Below are positions 1 through 12,379 of a stretch of 64,000 bases of DNA, piece after piece; the first letter of the stretch is position 1, and each line of letters opens with the position of its first letter. Where the stretch lies: contig JBITNC010000001.1 of the NCBI GenBank assembly GCA_050084985.1, positions 172,298,001 through 172,362,000 on the forward strand. Reading direction: 5' to 3'. The notes beneath the pieces are model-generated. The model was not told where the DNA came from, searched no databases, and saw nothing but the letters and a program-made list of their open reading frames with translations. The stretch comes from Nageia nagi. Lineage: Eukaryota > Pinophyta. The position numbers were made by a program, and so were the translations under genes.

Positions 1-3000
1 CTCTCTTATTACTTTTCCATGTCACACATTATTATTAATTAGTTCAATTCATCTTTGAGACTTATCTTTATAGTTTGCAACTCTACTTGTATTCATGCAT
101 ATGATAGTTGGATTGTATGTTTCCAACTAATTATGATATTGTTAATTCACATTAATGGTTATAATTGTACATATTTCCATTTATGTAAAAGCCTCAATTT
201 AGATAACCTTTATTTTCTTTATGAATATATTATTTTAATGCATTCAAGTTTACAATCATGATATAAGAAGAATTATCTTCTACAAACATATCCATGAATG
301 AACCTTATTTTGCAAATCAAAATTTTGTTAATAGTTTAATCTTATGCATAACAAAAATATACAACTAACCATTCATACATTATTTGGGTCATACATATAA
401 CATGAAAATCTTATTTCTCATTCTAGATTTATGTACATTCAAGTTGTTCATCACTATCCAAAATTATCATTTCAAGAGTTTCATTATATTTGCTTTCATA
501 TATAAGATAGAATTCAGATTTCCACATAAAATATAAATGCAATATGTTAACATTATTTCCCCAAAAGGGTCATATCATATTGTCATTCAAAATTATTAAC
601 AAAATATAATACACTACATCTTTTCCCAAAATAGATCACATATTGTCATGTTAGAAATCATAGATTCATCCCACTACAAATCTTCTTTTAGTTACGACCA
701 ATAAATAGATAAATTTTATTTTTGGATAACTAATAACAAACTTTACAATGGAAGTGTCCATTAGCTTTTCAAACAATGTTGAAATCCAAGAATTTAAAAA
801 TCATTTTTCAAATGATAATGATAAAATATCATATCTTTATTTTACCATCCAAAGAATAGATTAAATCTAATTACTAAGCTTAAGGGTTGAGTTAATATTG
901 TCATTGTGACCACCAATGTGGTATCCAAATGAAAATGATGATATAAGATATTCATTTTTTCATCATCACCCCCCAAGATTTTAGGATCACTCCCATGCAT
1001 AAACACATAATAGTCATATTTTCATACCCATAACCTCTATATGACTCAACCACAAGTATTAGTTGAATTAATGCAATAATATGCACAATTTGTTATTAAA
1101 TAAATATCTAGGAATGAACAATTCATATCTACCCATGCATTGTATGAGTTTCTATCAAATCATTAGAAAATCATCAACACTCCAATATACCTAGTCATAT
1201 AGTATGCAACTAGAAGGTAAATCTAAATCATGTTTTAGTTCTTAAAGGTAGTCCTACATGAATAGAATCATGATTTTTAGCATTATAAAATGTATAAATA
1301 TGTCTTTATGCAAAAGCAATTATAACTATTATGCAAGTATCAACCATGGTGTGTAATACTTATATGCAATTTGTTACTACTTACAAATTTTTACTTGGTC
1401 ATGCAACAATGAATACAAATAGGAATGTATTAACTCTTTCTAACCTCATGTAGTGCCTCTTATAAAATATGGTATGCATCACCATTTATGATTTATATTT
1501 TTCTAGATTTTAGTTTATCTTTTTGGAAAATTTATAAATTCTAGTAATGCATGAACCTATATAGCCATCTTCATCATTTTATTGTATTTAACTACTCACT
1601 AAGAGTTGGTTACCACTTATATGATTTCACGATTTCAACTACACATGTAATAATACATATGTGGTCTGAGAAAATAAATTTATACCATGCAAGAGATAAC
1701 TAATTTCATGTGTTCAACACTCCATCATACACAAGTATGCATGTACAAACAGTAATAAGCTAGTGTGCATTAACAATTTTTTAATAGTTTGTATGTAATA
1801 TCTTATGCATGATTTAGTGTTTTCTACTAGTGGATCTACTATTAGTTTCTATTTTATGCATGATTTCATCTTCTTGGTATGTGCACTTTACTACAATGTA
1901 TGTAATAGTCCAATATTCTTCAATAATTGAGCAAGATGTCCTATGTACATTTTTTTGAACATTTTTATTACTATTGCCTATTTCTTATACCAACAAGTAT
2001 GTGAGAAGGATTTTTTATAAACAATTTTCAAATGTACATGATAAATCAATTCCACAACAAATATATAACTATGCAAATTATTAACACTCAAGTTGCATCC
2101 ATAAAAGATTAACATAAAACTACAAGTCAAATTTCCTTGAAAATTTTGGATTGTCTTAAATTGATCCCTCAACTTACAAAACCTATAACTTTCATTATAC
2201 AACTTAAAATGATTTGATTTTTGAACTGTATGTAGTTATTGATGTAAAGAACAAATTTGACAACTTTTTGTTCATTTGAATAAGTTTATATTCCCATTTT
2301 GATTTAGTCTATAAAACTACCATAAACACACCATAAATAGAAAAACCAACTTGCTAATTCTACAACTTTCACAATATGGCTTGGTTATATGTGTTTTTTT
2401 TCCATAGATAGTTATTGATGTGAATAATATATTTTCAAATTTTTAGTTCATTCTAAAGAGTTTAGAACTCTTTAAATTACTGACCATCCCAACACTAATA
2501 GGTTCAGTATACAAAACTATCATAAATAGAACAACCAACTTGTTGATTCTATTTCAAGCCCTTGAGAATATTTAATTAACCCTCTTAACAATAAATTTTT
2601 AACAAATACCTCAAAAGTATGATCCATTTCATACATATTATACTATTAACTAGTTTTTAAATAAATCATTATCCTACTACTTTCAACAATATAAACCCTA
2701 ACAACATCAATGTAAAACTATTTATCATGACTATAACATATTGATACTTCAGTGCAATCTAAACTATATTAGAAATAATTGTAAGCATTCCTATATAATT
2801 TTAAAAATTTTAAACCCTTAAGAGCTATTTAGCATTATTCTTAGATACAAGATTATGATGATAAAGAGTTACTTCTGCAAGTCTATCAAGAAGCTTCCCT
2901 AGATGTAAGATCCCAACCTTATATACCCAAATACCACACTAATTTTATTTTTTAAAGTACATAAGTCTAAGCATGTACCCAAAGATGATAAATGTTACAA

Positions 3001-4282
3001 TTTCATATACTAAAGCATAAGGTTTGATTAAAGATCATAACATTATTAATAAATGCATTGACAAAGAACATGATAGTCTATACTATCTTAATATAAATCC
3101 ACCCTTATGTTCCTACATAGGTCCAAGGATTAAAGCATTAAATTAATTAATATAATCATATATTTTATATTTAATCCCAATTTAAGTTACCTTATAAAGT
3201 AAGATAACTTATTCACATTTATCATTTGAATAATTTTAACCTTCTTAGTATATGGTTACAACATATATGTATTAGTCATCATAATTTCATGTTAACTAAT
3301 ACTTATTCATAAAAAAATTTACATATATAATATTTTCTATACAAAATATGAATTTTTAGATCATTTATGATCTAATTATTGCATATGTATATGTTTCAAC
3401 TTAATCTAATTAACATCATAGTGATATAATCTTAATTTTGATTTGAAGTAATTACCTATTTGTAACGATGACACTTTATAATATTTTACCTATTCACCAA
3501 TCCTAAAATTCCATTCTTGGAGTTTGATATTATAATAAGACATAATTGGTTAGTATATACCCAAATATATTAAGGACATTGACCACAATTATTTATGCTT
3601 ATCCACTAAACATAACAACACAAGTTCATTAAGGCTTAAACTTAAACTATTTTGTATCTTTACATAATAGACAAGATACATTCATTAAAAGTTATTCTTC
3701 ATTTTAATTCAAATAAGAAGTTAAATTAACATAATATTGTAATAAAACTCTTTATAAATATAAACAACAATCAAAATCCTATTTCAATAAGTTCAATAGG
3801 TAAAGAACATAACTTTCATACAATACATCATTAAACTATTATTCCCCCTTTTTGTTCTAGATTCTATTAAGGATGAAATATTTCCAAGATCAATAAGATT
3901 AATTCATCATAATATAACCTAATGATGTATAACCAATAATTTTTCAAATCTTAATCAATAATGTATAACATTATATTCTTTTCCTTAATTAAAATGAACC
4001 ATATGATATATCTTTTACCATTAAATCTATTTGATACACATTGAAAATAAATCATAAAGGTTGTAAAAGAAAAATTTAATATGAGAACTTTTAAATGTTC
4101 TATTATTCAATGAAAAATTATATGCATATATAGTTCTTTGAGAGAACTACATATATAGTTCTTTGAGAGAACTATTAGATAAAACATTTGGTTTAGAAAT
4201 GATATTCTTATACTGTAATAAATCACTAATAGATTTTGACTCAACAAACTCACACTCAATGTAGCAATTCTAAATCACTACA
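1..4282. other. AT-rich non-coding stretch
   Basis: No reading frame here resembles a protein family on either strand, and the few short open frames are what AT-rich DNA gives by chance. I see no LTR pair, tRNA-like box pair or long tandem array apart from the 25-bp duplication at its right end. CpG is very rare, as in old methylated repeat DNA. It is probably decayed transposon sequence too old to recognise by eye. Confidence 0.6.
4125..4174. repeat. 25-bp tandem duplication containing a hairpin
   Basis: Two perfect head-to-tail copies (4125-4149 and 4150-4174). Each contains the inverted repeat AGTTCT/AGAACT with a five-base loop. The perfect identity means the duplication is recent relative to the surrounding decay. 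Confidence 0.85.
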
Positions 4283-4428
4283 AGACAAATAATAATTATA
4301 ACAATAAATCACATGGAATATGCTAATAATACTAATACAATAATACTCCTAAATACTTAAACTTAAGCTTTAGGAAAATACTAGAATTAAGGAATATTAT
4401 AATTAGGGAAGATGCCTAATTTCCAACA
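4283..4428 (-). repeat. 3' LTR of the minus-strand copia remnant
   Basis: About 146 bp, aligning with 6651-6782 with scattered substitutions and a small insertion. On the minus strand it begins TGTTGGAAAT immediately after the purine tract. The end at 4283 is set by loss of similarity and is approximate. Confidence 0.65.
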
Positions 4429-4430
4429 TT

Positions 4431-4440
4431 CTCCCCCTTG
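4431..4440 (-). promoter_or_regulatory. Polypurine tract of the minus-strand copia remnant
   Basis: The minus strand reads CAAGGGGGAG two bases before the LTR TG. The same arrangement occurs before the 3' LTR of the plus-strand copia at 19478-19488. Confidence 0.65.
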
Positions 4441-5370
4441 ATTCTAAGGAAATATTACATGAGTTCTTTAAGCATCACAAAATTGGAAGAAAATAATTCT
4501 CTTAGATTTCCTCCAATATTTCAACAAGAAATTAAAAATTACAAAAAACTTGTGGTGGTACTCTTTCCACTCTCCTTATGGGATCTCCTTCATCTTTGAT
4601 GTTTCTTGATGATGCAAATGATTGAGTGTCTCATTTTGTTGATTATCTCCCCCTTCATCAAAAGTCTCATCAATTTTGGTCTTCAATAACCACTCTCTCT
4701 CTTCTTGTTTATGGTATTTAAACCATGATTGTAAGTCATCATATTTTACATCATTTCAATAACATACTCCACATGAGTATGCATTAATTATCATCTCACA
4801 TTGATGATTATACCAAACTAATATCTCAAAAATTTCTATACAAGAATCAAAATAAACATGGACATAAAATGCCCTATTACATATGTAACCAAGTGTTTCT
4901 CCTCACACAAATAGTCACTCATAATTATTTTACATAACACATTATTTTCTTTATCTTCTTTTGAGTCCAAGTAACCCAAGATTTTCTTTATTATCTTCAC
5001 AATTGTATTTTGAAGATAATTTTTAACTTTCTTTGTTATCACTTTAAGTGAGTAATTTTCTTCTTTATCTATTAATGATTTCATTTTCATTACAACATGA
5101 AAATCATCAATGAATATCTCATAATTTTCTATCTCCCCCTTGAGATAGTCTTTATCACACTTCACTCTTTGTGAGTGATCTTATTCCATGAGAATGGAAC
5201 TTATTGCCTTAATCTCTTCTTCATAAATTTTTTTATGTAGATCATCATCCCATATAAATTGAGCCTTATCATCTACTCCACATGAGTGGAATTAAACATT
5301 ATAGCACTCTTCCATGAGTGTTTCTTCATCAAAATTTTGTGCCTCCTCCATGAAGCACTATTCTTCATAT

Positions 5371-5447
5371 ATGTCTCCTCCATGAGACATTCATCAACAT
5401 ATGCCTTCTCCATGATACATTCATCAACATATGCCTTCTCCATGAGG
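5371..5447 (-). repeat. 30-bp tandem repeat, about 2.5 units
   Basis: Two nearly identical 30-bp units (about 5374-5403 and 5404-5433) and a partial third, each with TCCATGA followed by a TCATCAACATATG block. The period is a multiple of three, so the minus strand stays open through it and encodes a repeated decapeptide (M-E-K-A-Y-V-D-E-C-x in one frame). It may be an expanded linker in the remnant's old gag reading frame. Confidence 0.7.
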
Positions 5448-5639
5448 TATTTTTGATCTTATTGTCTCTTCTCTTCAAGAATAAGTTCATCATTATTCCC
5501 TTATATGAGAATTTTACAAGGCTCTTCACAAAAAGAACATGAGTCTTCACAAGACTCTTCAAAAACTCCTTCAAAAGGGTCTTCAAAAACTTCTTCAAGG
5601 AAGAAAGACTAATTTTTATCTTTCTCTTCAATAAGGGAT

Positions 5640-5712
5640 TCTCCATAAGCATATTTCAATTCTTTCCAAGCCATTTTGGCTATCTTATATTTTTCAATTT
5701 GATGAATGACAT
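5640..5712 (-). pseudogene. Copia gag-like fragment
   Basis: The minus strand reads K-x-A-K-M-A-W-K-E-L-K-Y-A-Y-G, which resembles the tryptophan-containing helix of the plant copia gag (UBN2/DUF4219) domain, usually A-K-E-A-W-D-x-L-x-x-x-Y. The open frame ends shortly afterwards. It lies between the two LTR copies in the right orientation for gag. The match covers about 20 residues, so this could be chance similarity; the surrounding LTR structure is the main support. Confidence 0.35.
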
Positions 5713-6650
5713 GGGGCATCATACCCTTTCTAAAGTTTACGAGAGCTAAACAATTTAGATGTTGCTTTCTTTTCTTTTTCTTATTCTCTTCTCCTTCAAG
5801 TTATAAGATCCATTTTGGGGGTTCTTCATATAATCATTGAACTATATCACATAATTATTTTGCAATCAACCAATGCTTCATTATTATGCTTAAATAAGTA
5901 TAATTTTTTACCATTAAATTTTAGCACCTCTATACCTTCAAATATAGTGTCTATATTTCTTCAATTTTTATCATAAATATTAAAAGATTTAATCTGAAAC
6001 ATTTTTTGTAAAAGTAATTAAAGATTACTTTTTTCAATGTAACCACAAATTTTTTTATGCAATATTTAAAATATTATACCCTTCATAATATTTATGCTAG
6101 TAGGTCTCTATACATGTGCACAATCTTCCAATGCTAGTGGTTGTTTCCACCTCATAACTCCTTGAACAAATGTGGGTCTTCTCTTGGAAACAATGCTTTC
6201 ACACTCCTTAAAATTGAAATACATATTAACAAAAGTATAAGTATATGGTGAAGATAACCTTCATTATGTGCCTTCTAGTGCTTCACATTTCCCTTCTATC
6301 TGAATCTTTGATGGATGGTTCAAGCTTGGTTTCAAGCTCCCATGGTGTACTTGTATTTTTAAAATTTGCACCTAAAATCATATGTTAATAGAAATAAAAT
6401 AGATTACCCAAAGATCACATACTACCAATGTCCTTTCTTCACAACATACAATCTTAAGTTTAATAACACTTTAATAAATATGTAGGTCTAATTGCCTAGG
6501 TTGTAGGTGAAATTATCCCAAATGCTTTGCTCCTATGGATACTAACTCTATGCTTCTTATCACAACCAATGTCTACGTAGATCATGGACCATGAAAAATC
6601 CACAAACTATCTTTGGTTGGATGGTGGCTAGCAATGTCACCTTCTTTCAA

Positions 6651-6782
6651 TGATAAATAATAGTTGTAACAATAAATCACATAAAATATGCTAATAATAC
6701 TAATAATTAATAATAATACTAAATACTTAGACTTAGGTTTTAGGAAATTATTAGAATTAGGGAAGATGCCTAATTTCTAACA
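6651..6782 (-). repeat. 5' LTR of the minus-strand copia remnant
   Basis: About 132 bp, starting TGTTAGAAATTAGGC on the minus strand and matching 4283-4428. The sequence just inside the element does not match the initiator-Met primer site, so the primer site is diverged or lost. Confidence 0.6.
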
Positions 6783-8842
6783 ATTAAATGCTAAGACATT
6801 ACAAGTAGTTTTAACTATAAGGAAACCCTTAGTAATATATCTTATTATTATTAATAAATATATTACATTCATATCTTTGTAATTATACATCATCATACAA
6901 TTACAATAAAATTATCACAACCAAACTATAGGAACTTATTCAATAAATTATATCCTATATCTTAAGTTTAGTTGTCACAAGTCTCTAACAAGATACTTCC
7001 ACAATGACCTCACCAAAAAATTAGATGTTCCATGCACCTACAATGTTCAACATTCCATCAATAACACATACCATTACACCTATTATTTTCATCAAGAACA
7101 TGTTGATCCTAAATGTCATTAACATAAAACATTAAGATGTTATTAATATCAACATTAACCAAGTATAATTCAAAAATTGTAAAGAACTAGTAATTGATTT
7201 CCATATATTAACCATATAATTAGTCATAAAAAGGTTGCCCCATTATTTACCATAAATATTAATCAAGAAATATCTTACTATATTAACATACAACCAGTTT
7301 GGTATCATATGGTAAGGCATAAATTACAAGTGTTCATACCATTTACACCATAAATTTCATATCAAGGAATAATTTTCCATATTTCTATGGTTATACTAAA
7401 GGTCCTTTAGTAACCTAGATACCTTGTTTTGTATATTGAGATGACTAAATATACTCACCATAATCAATCATATTACTTCTACCATAGTATTATGCATATA
7501 ACTAGGATACAATAGGTAGTATTTAAGTTACCTTGAAACACCTAAGATATATTTCCAATAATCACTTCTTAAGAAATTCTATATTCCTAAGCATTCAACC
7601 CTATTTAACTTTATAATTTTTAATTATTTAAGACTTAATAAGTCATAAAGATATAATTTTAATTATTTCCTTGCTATGTATAAAAACTAATCATCATATT
7701 AGTTTTGCTTATACTTATAAATCAAAGATTTTACATGTAAATTTTAATAGTTCACTCTAAAATCCTTCTCCATGTAAATAATAAAAAATTCAATTGTTAT
7801 TCCATGAATTTTCCTTGGTAGAGGAATAAATAATCATTAAATTGTTATGAAATAACTAAAGTTGATCTAAGCATACTACCTTTATAGTATTTAGTCAACA
7901 ATCATGATTAAAAGAAAAGTTTAAGTCCTTATATCTCAAAAGATATCTATAGACTATATGTTGGGATATTATACTTAGATTTTATAATTCCTTATGTTAT
8001 TGATTTCATATCACAAAGGATATTATTCTATATAAATTTATTTTATCTACATTATATATGTCGTCCTTGGATACGAATAAATATAAGTAATATTTTCCTT
8101 CACCGATATTTTATTTTTTTACATTAGAGTAAGGCTTATAAAAATGAATTTAAACCTTGTTTAATTCTATAACTAATAATCTTATTGAATTGTTATAATT
8201 TGAAGGAAATCACCATCATTCTCTTTTACTATTTTTAATTACTTCTTCTAAAAGAACTTATTATCAAATAATAGTAAAATCCCATTATTAAGCCTCTTTT
8301 GTAGTTTCTCCTATACTGATCTAGTTAGGTGTTTTGAAGGTAAGACTCAATCTTTGGGGGTGTCAAATGTTTAAAGGAAAAGTCAAGTATCCTACCTTGG
8401 TAATGAAATCCAAATATAGGTGAGGTCATGGGGAGAAAGTCCATGTACCTTAGAAAAAACTTAGGAGAATGATATAAATGCAATGCTAGGGAAATAATGA
8501 CTAGATAATGTAAATTCTAAGGAACACTTTGAGAGATGATGAATATGGTTGTGCTTATAGCTAGAAAAAAAAATCACAAAAAGAGAATATGACTATAAAG
8601 TTAAACATAGGATTACAAGGTCATAGAGTGGGAAAATAGTTTTGGGGAGGAAAAATGAAGCGTAAGTTTGCAAAAAGAGAACAAATAAGATGAGTGCAAA
8701 TAGTAAATATAAACCTCTATATGGAACAAGATAGTTGAACTATGGAGCACATAGTAGGGTAAATACCTACCCAAGGTAATCCCTCTTTAAAGACAAGATG
8801 ATATCTCAAGGGAGAACGAGATAATAAAAATCCTACTTTTGT
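6783..8842. other. AT-rich non-coding stretch
   Basis: No recognisable coding frame, LTR or RNA gene. The last 500 bases (about 8330-8842) are less AT-rich and lead into the DUF4283 pseudogene on the same strand, so they may be its 5' untranslated or N-terminal region, but I cannot identify a start. Confidence 0.5.
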
Positions 8843-9520
8843 ATGCCAAGATCAGATCCCTTCAAAAATGAATATGGATGCATGAAAAGATTAATGATAT
8901 ACCTACAATACAACTTGATTTATCCTAAAATAAATGAAGAAATTACTATCCTAAAAGAAACTTATATCATTGGAAAATTTATGCATTCAAATATTTATCT
9001 TAAAAATATTGAACAATGGGCAAGTAAAAATTGGTTCACAAAAGGAGAATATGAGATCAATTTATATCTAAATGGGTATTTCTAGATCTATTTTGCCTCT
9101 AAAAATGATAGAGATGAGATTTTACAAGGTGGCCCATGATTCCACAAAAGTCTAAGACTATTTCTCTAGTTATGGCATGCTGATTTTAACTCAAAAGAAG
9201 AATTTCCATCCATAGTACCAATCTAGGTAAGACTTCCAACCCTTCCTCATCAATTTTGGAATAAAATCACTTTGAATAGAATAGGTAACACATTAGGTAA
9301 CTAAATGAATGCTTCATAACTAACTCTTTCCCATAAGTACCTATCACATGCTTGCATTTGTGTGTACATGAATCTTCATGCCCTAATACTTGAGAAAATC
9401 TTGTTCTATAAGAATGTATACACCAATGAAAAATCCCTTAAATATGTACATTTATATTTCATTATCAAGTTTACTTAGCATATGGGCATTTAGGACATAG
9501 TTATCCACACTCTCATCCTT
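8843..9520 (+). pseudogene. LINE ORF1-type DUF4283/zinc-knuckle protein, decayed
   Basis: One continuous frame runs about 680 nt with no indel, broken only by stop codons. Read through them it shows the DUF4283 pattern: K-F-M-H-S-N near residues 45-52, Q-W-A-S-K-N-W at 58-64, a G-G-P stop F position where the family has GGPW, then L-x-L-W-H, P-I-stop-V-R-L-P-x-L-P-x-x-F-W, and downstream the H-A-C-I-C-V-Y-M-N-L block (family: YARICVYMNL) before a decayed zf-CCHC_4 knuckle. In plants this pair is typical of L1-type LINE ORF1, an RNA-binding protein, and of domesticated relatives. Most stops fit TGG to TGA/TAG or CAA/CAG to TAA/TAG changes. The start is just the first methionine of the open part. 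No reverse transcriptase follows; copia A begins 140 bp downstream. Confidence 0.7.
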
Positions 9521-9661
9521 TAAAACTTTAGCAATAACATCTAGCTAATTTTTCCCATTCTTTCAAAAGAAATCTTTAAGAATCCACTCTTGATAATAAA
9601 TAAAGTGTCCCTTTTGTACCTAATAAAATGTATGCCTCCACAAACTCAAATATGAATTCCA

Positions 9662-10116
9662 TGTTGGAGTTTTGAGACCTCCAAGCCATGGTACTCATGA
9701 GGAACAAGTTTAATGGTCTTATCTGATGGGGACATGTCCAACCAATTCAAACCAACTAGTGAAATAACCAATTCAAACTAGTTAGCCTATTGGTTAGCCA
9801 ATCAATCTACAACACATTGATACTTACTGTATATAGGTAGAATATGATAAATTCATGGGTTTCCTTAAGTTTTTATTTGTTGTGTGTATTTTATCTTAGG
9901 TTAATGGTTTGTTATAGTTCATAAAATATATGAGTATGTCAATAAAATATCCATGCTAATACTCACATGTATTTGAGTGTGTTTTGTAGTGATTTAGTTT
10001 ATGTGTGATTTACTTGTCTGATAAAAATCATGTTTGTAATCTAGTTATAAACTTAGGAATCTAAATCATTATATTTAATTTCTCTTAATAATAAATCAAT
10101 GTTGATCATCATCTCA
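9662..10116 (+). repeat. 5' LTR of copia A
   Basis: Starts TGTTGGAGTTTTG and ends ATCTCA; it matches 19489-19915 throughout with point differences and small indels. The right end is fixed by the primer site three bases downstream. The many LTR differences indicate an old insertion. Confidence 0.88.
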
Positions 10117-10119
10117 TTA

Positions 10120-10131
10120 TGGTATCAAGGC
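10120..10131 (+). promoter_or_regulatory. tRNA-Met primer binding site of copia A
   Basis: TGGTATCAAGGC lies three bases after the LTR. It resembles TGGTATCAGAGC, complementary to the 3' end of plant initiator tRNA-Met, which primes minus-strand synthesis in most plant copia elements. Confidence 0.8.
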
Positions 10132-10244
10132 TAGGTAGATTGCTTGGGTTAAATCTAGTAGAAGCTCTTCAATTTTTTTACATTTCAATTTTTTTGCAAT
10201 AGCAATGTCAAAATTTGATTTGGTGAGAAACATAGTGATTGAAT

Positions 10245-11120
10245 ATGGATAATGGTAACAACAATAATAATTTACCAATCCCAAAATTCAAAGGAGACAA
10301 TTATGATTATTGGTCAATAAGAATGAAAAATCTTCTTATAAGCAAAAGAGTATGGGAGATCACAGAAGATGGAAATATTGAGCCAAAAAAATTGGTCTCA
10401 ACTTAATCAAGCCACTAAGAAAACTATGGGAGATTCTCAAAAGAAGAATAGCCAAGTTGTCTTCCTCTTACAAACAATAGTAGATGAGAGCCTATTCCTA
10501 AGAATAATAAGCTACACTTAAACCAATAATTCTTGGACAACACTTAAACATGGTTTTAAAGACACCAAATAAGTCAATAAGGTGAGACTCCAAACTCTAA
10601 GAATAGAGTTTGAAACCTTGAGGATGAAATAAGATGAAAAAGTTGCTAATTATTGTGCTCGAGCCAAGGCTTTTATAGACAAAATGAGAGATCTTGGTGA
10701 GTAAGTCTATAATGAAGTCATTGTGAAGAAAGTGTTGAGAACACTCTTGTCCAAGTGGAATCAAATCATTGTCATTCTTAAAGAGACAAAATATGTCTCT
10801 ATATATACTTCCATTTGGTCAGCTTATTAGTTTCCTAGTCTCTCATGAGGAGGGGGTTCATTAAACTCCACATGTTGTGGGAATGGAAGAAAAATAATTT
10901 TTCATCCAAGGAGAGTGAAGTAATCAAAGTAGGCAAGGTAGAGGTGAAGGATCCCAAGGTAGAGGTAGAGGAATATCTCCAAGAGGAAGAGGAAGATCAA
11001 GAGGAAGGAGAGGTAGATATTGAAGTTGAGGAAGAGGAAGATCCAACGATAAAAGTAACAAGTAATGTTACTATTGTAAGAGATTTTTCCATTATGAGAA
11101 TGAGTGTAGAATAAAGGAAA
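10245..11120 (+). pseudogene. Copia A gag
   Basis: From ATG at 10245 the frame reads M-D-N-G then an asparagine run and P-K-F-K-G-D-N-Y-D-Y-W-S-I-R-M, the N-terminal gag motif of plant copia (family: F-x-G-x-N-Y-x-x-W). Frameshifts and stops break the middle. A purine-rich stretch (10925-11040) encodes an arginine/glycine tract in the gag frame; the acidic protein seen in another frame is a shadow. It is followed by a CCHC zinc knuckle, C-x2-C-x4-H-x4-C, at 11066-11107 (C-Y-Y-C-K-R-F-F-H-Y-E-N-E-C). Gag packages element RNA in cytoplasmic particles. The copy cannot make a full protein. Confidence 0.85.
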
Positions 11121-11214
11121 AAAATGAAGCTAGAGGTAGTGCACATTATGGGGAAGAATAAGAGGACTCTTAAAATCTCTTCTTATCATATGATAAATCT
11201 GATCAAATAATGGA

Positions 11215-11786
11215 TTCAACATTTACAATTGACACTAGATTCTCCAATCATATGAACAACAAGGTAAAATTATTCACTTCATTAAACAAATCATACAAAT
11301 CCAAGATTATTCTTGGAGACAACAAATGACTCAATGTTGAAGGTGTTAGATCCATGGAGGTGCTTACCAAGGAGCAAAGCAAAAAGGTAAATGATGTCTA
11401 TCATATCCCCAACTTGAAATATAATCTTTTGAGTTTGGGACAAATTATGGAGTATAATTACAAGCTTATATTTTAGGATAAAAAATGTGATATCTTTGAT
11501 AAGAATCATTATCATAGGCATGTAACCATAATACATATGACAAAAACTATATTGTTCCCTCTAATATTTGGCAAGAAAAACACCAATTTTTCTCATGTAA
11601 CCATAAACAACAAAAAATGATTGTGGCACTTAAGGTTTGGGCATGTGAACTTTCAAAATTTAAAGATGATGTCTTCCAAGGAGATGGTATATGGACTAAC
11701 TAAGATTGAAGAGTAAAATGATGTATGTAAAGGGTGTATTTTGGGAAAGCATAAAAGGTGAAAGTTTATAGGAGGGAAAGCATGGA
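11215..11786 (+). pseudogene. Copia A protease end and integrase N-terminus
   Basis: The frame shows I-D-T-R-F-S-N-H-M, a decayed D-S/T-G protease region (usual plant copia: D-S-G-x-S-x-H-M), then the V-x-x-V-x-x-I-P-N-L-K-Y-N-L-L-S-L-G-Q block and the GAG-pre-integrase zinc-binding motif with W-H-L-R-F-G-H at about 11627-11647 and C-K-G-C-x-L-G-K-H near 11728-11754. Integrase inserts the cDNA into the host genome. Several stops lie in frame. The frame is cut at 11791 by the gypsy insertion and resumes at 17776. Confidence 0.85.
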
Positions 11787-11791
11787 GAGCC
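11787..11791. other. Left target-site duplication of the gypsy element (GAGCC)
   Basis: GAGCC directly abuts the LTR end at 11792 and recurs directly after the other LTR at 17776-17780. A five-base duplication is the normal integration footprint of Ty3/gypsy elements. Confidence 0.9.
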
Positions 11792-12200
11792 TATTATGAT
11801 GCTACAAATATGAAAAAGGAAAATATTGCAAAAATGAAATAAATATTGATTTGAAATAGGAAAATGACAATTATCTATGGAAAATAATAGAGCATGCGCT
11901 AGTAAATAGAACACAAAATAGCATCAATAAGTAGATAAGGATAGGATTTTACTATATAGTAATAGAATCATAGGCCACTTTGAGGGGGATATGTCTTTAC
12001 AAATCCAAAGGAAAAAAATAATTTTCAAGATGCCTTCTCCACACACTTCCTATCTATTTATATTAAACTAACCCTATCCCTAATAGTAATACAAAATTGA
12101 GCCCCGCCCTTACAATCACAATATTATAGTATATGTTGATAATTTAATAAAATACTAATACTAACACTAAAATGTTAGGATGTGGGATCCTAATATGACA
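11792..12200 (-). repeat. 3' LTR of the gypsy element
   Basis: About 409 bp aligning with 17376-17775. On the minus strand it starts TGTCATATTAGGATCC directly after the purine tract; the partner starts TGTTAGGATCC, so the two LTR starts differ by a few bases. Confidence 0.88.
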
Positions 12201-12211
12201 CCCCTCTTGGG
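12201..12211 (-). promoter_or_regulatory. Polypurine tract of the gypsy element
   Basis: The minus strand reads CCCAAGAGGGG directly before the LTR TG. This is the expected primer for plus-strand synthesis. Confidence 0.75.
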
Positions 12212-12379
12212 ATGAAGCTTTGTACTCAAAGCTTGAAGTGTAGAAACTATTGTTATAGCTGATGAAGGACTTCCCATGTTGCATCTTCTGGTGCCATAAC
12301 TTGCCATTGCATAAGGACTTCTATGATGGAAAGATTATGAAGTTTTCATGAGCATTGATTTGAAACTACCTCAAGTACA

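Larger units (their letters stand above)
4283..6782 (-). mobile_element. Degenerate Ty1/copia-like LTR element, minus strand
   Basis: Two direct repeats (4283-4428 and 6651-6782) flank about 2.2 kb. Read on the minus strand, the left copy is preceded by a purine tract (CAAGGGGGAG, 4431-4440) and starts TGTTGGAAATTAGGC, the usual arrangement of polypurine tract and 3' LTR in plant copia elements. Around 4640-4690 the minus strand reads D-E-G-G after a degenerate stretch, like the acidic segment after the copia integrase, and 5640-5712 resembles copia gag. At 2.5 kb it is about half the usual length, so it has large internal deletions. No convincing target duplication or initiator-Met primer site was seen. 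The element type is inferred from the LTR and purine-tract architecture. Confidence 0.65.

Noticed and set aside
10845-11114. An 89-codon acidic, glutamate-rich open frame
   Set aside because: It is an off-frame reading of the gag RGG tract; the gag frame gives the arginine/glycine tract and an exact CCHC zinc knuckle at 11066-11107.
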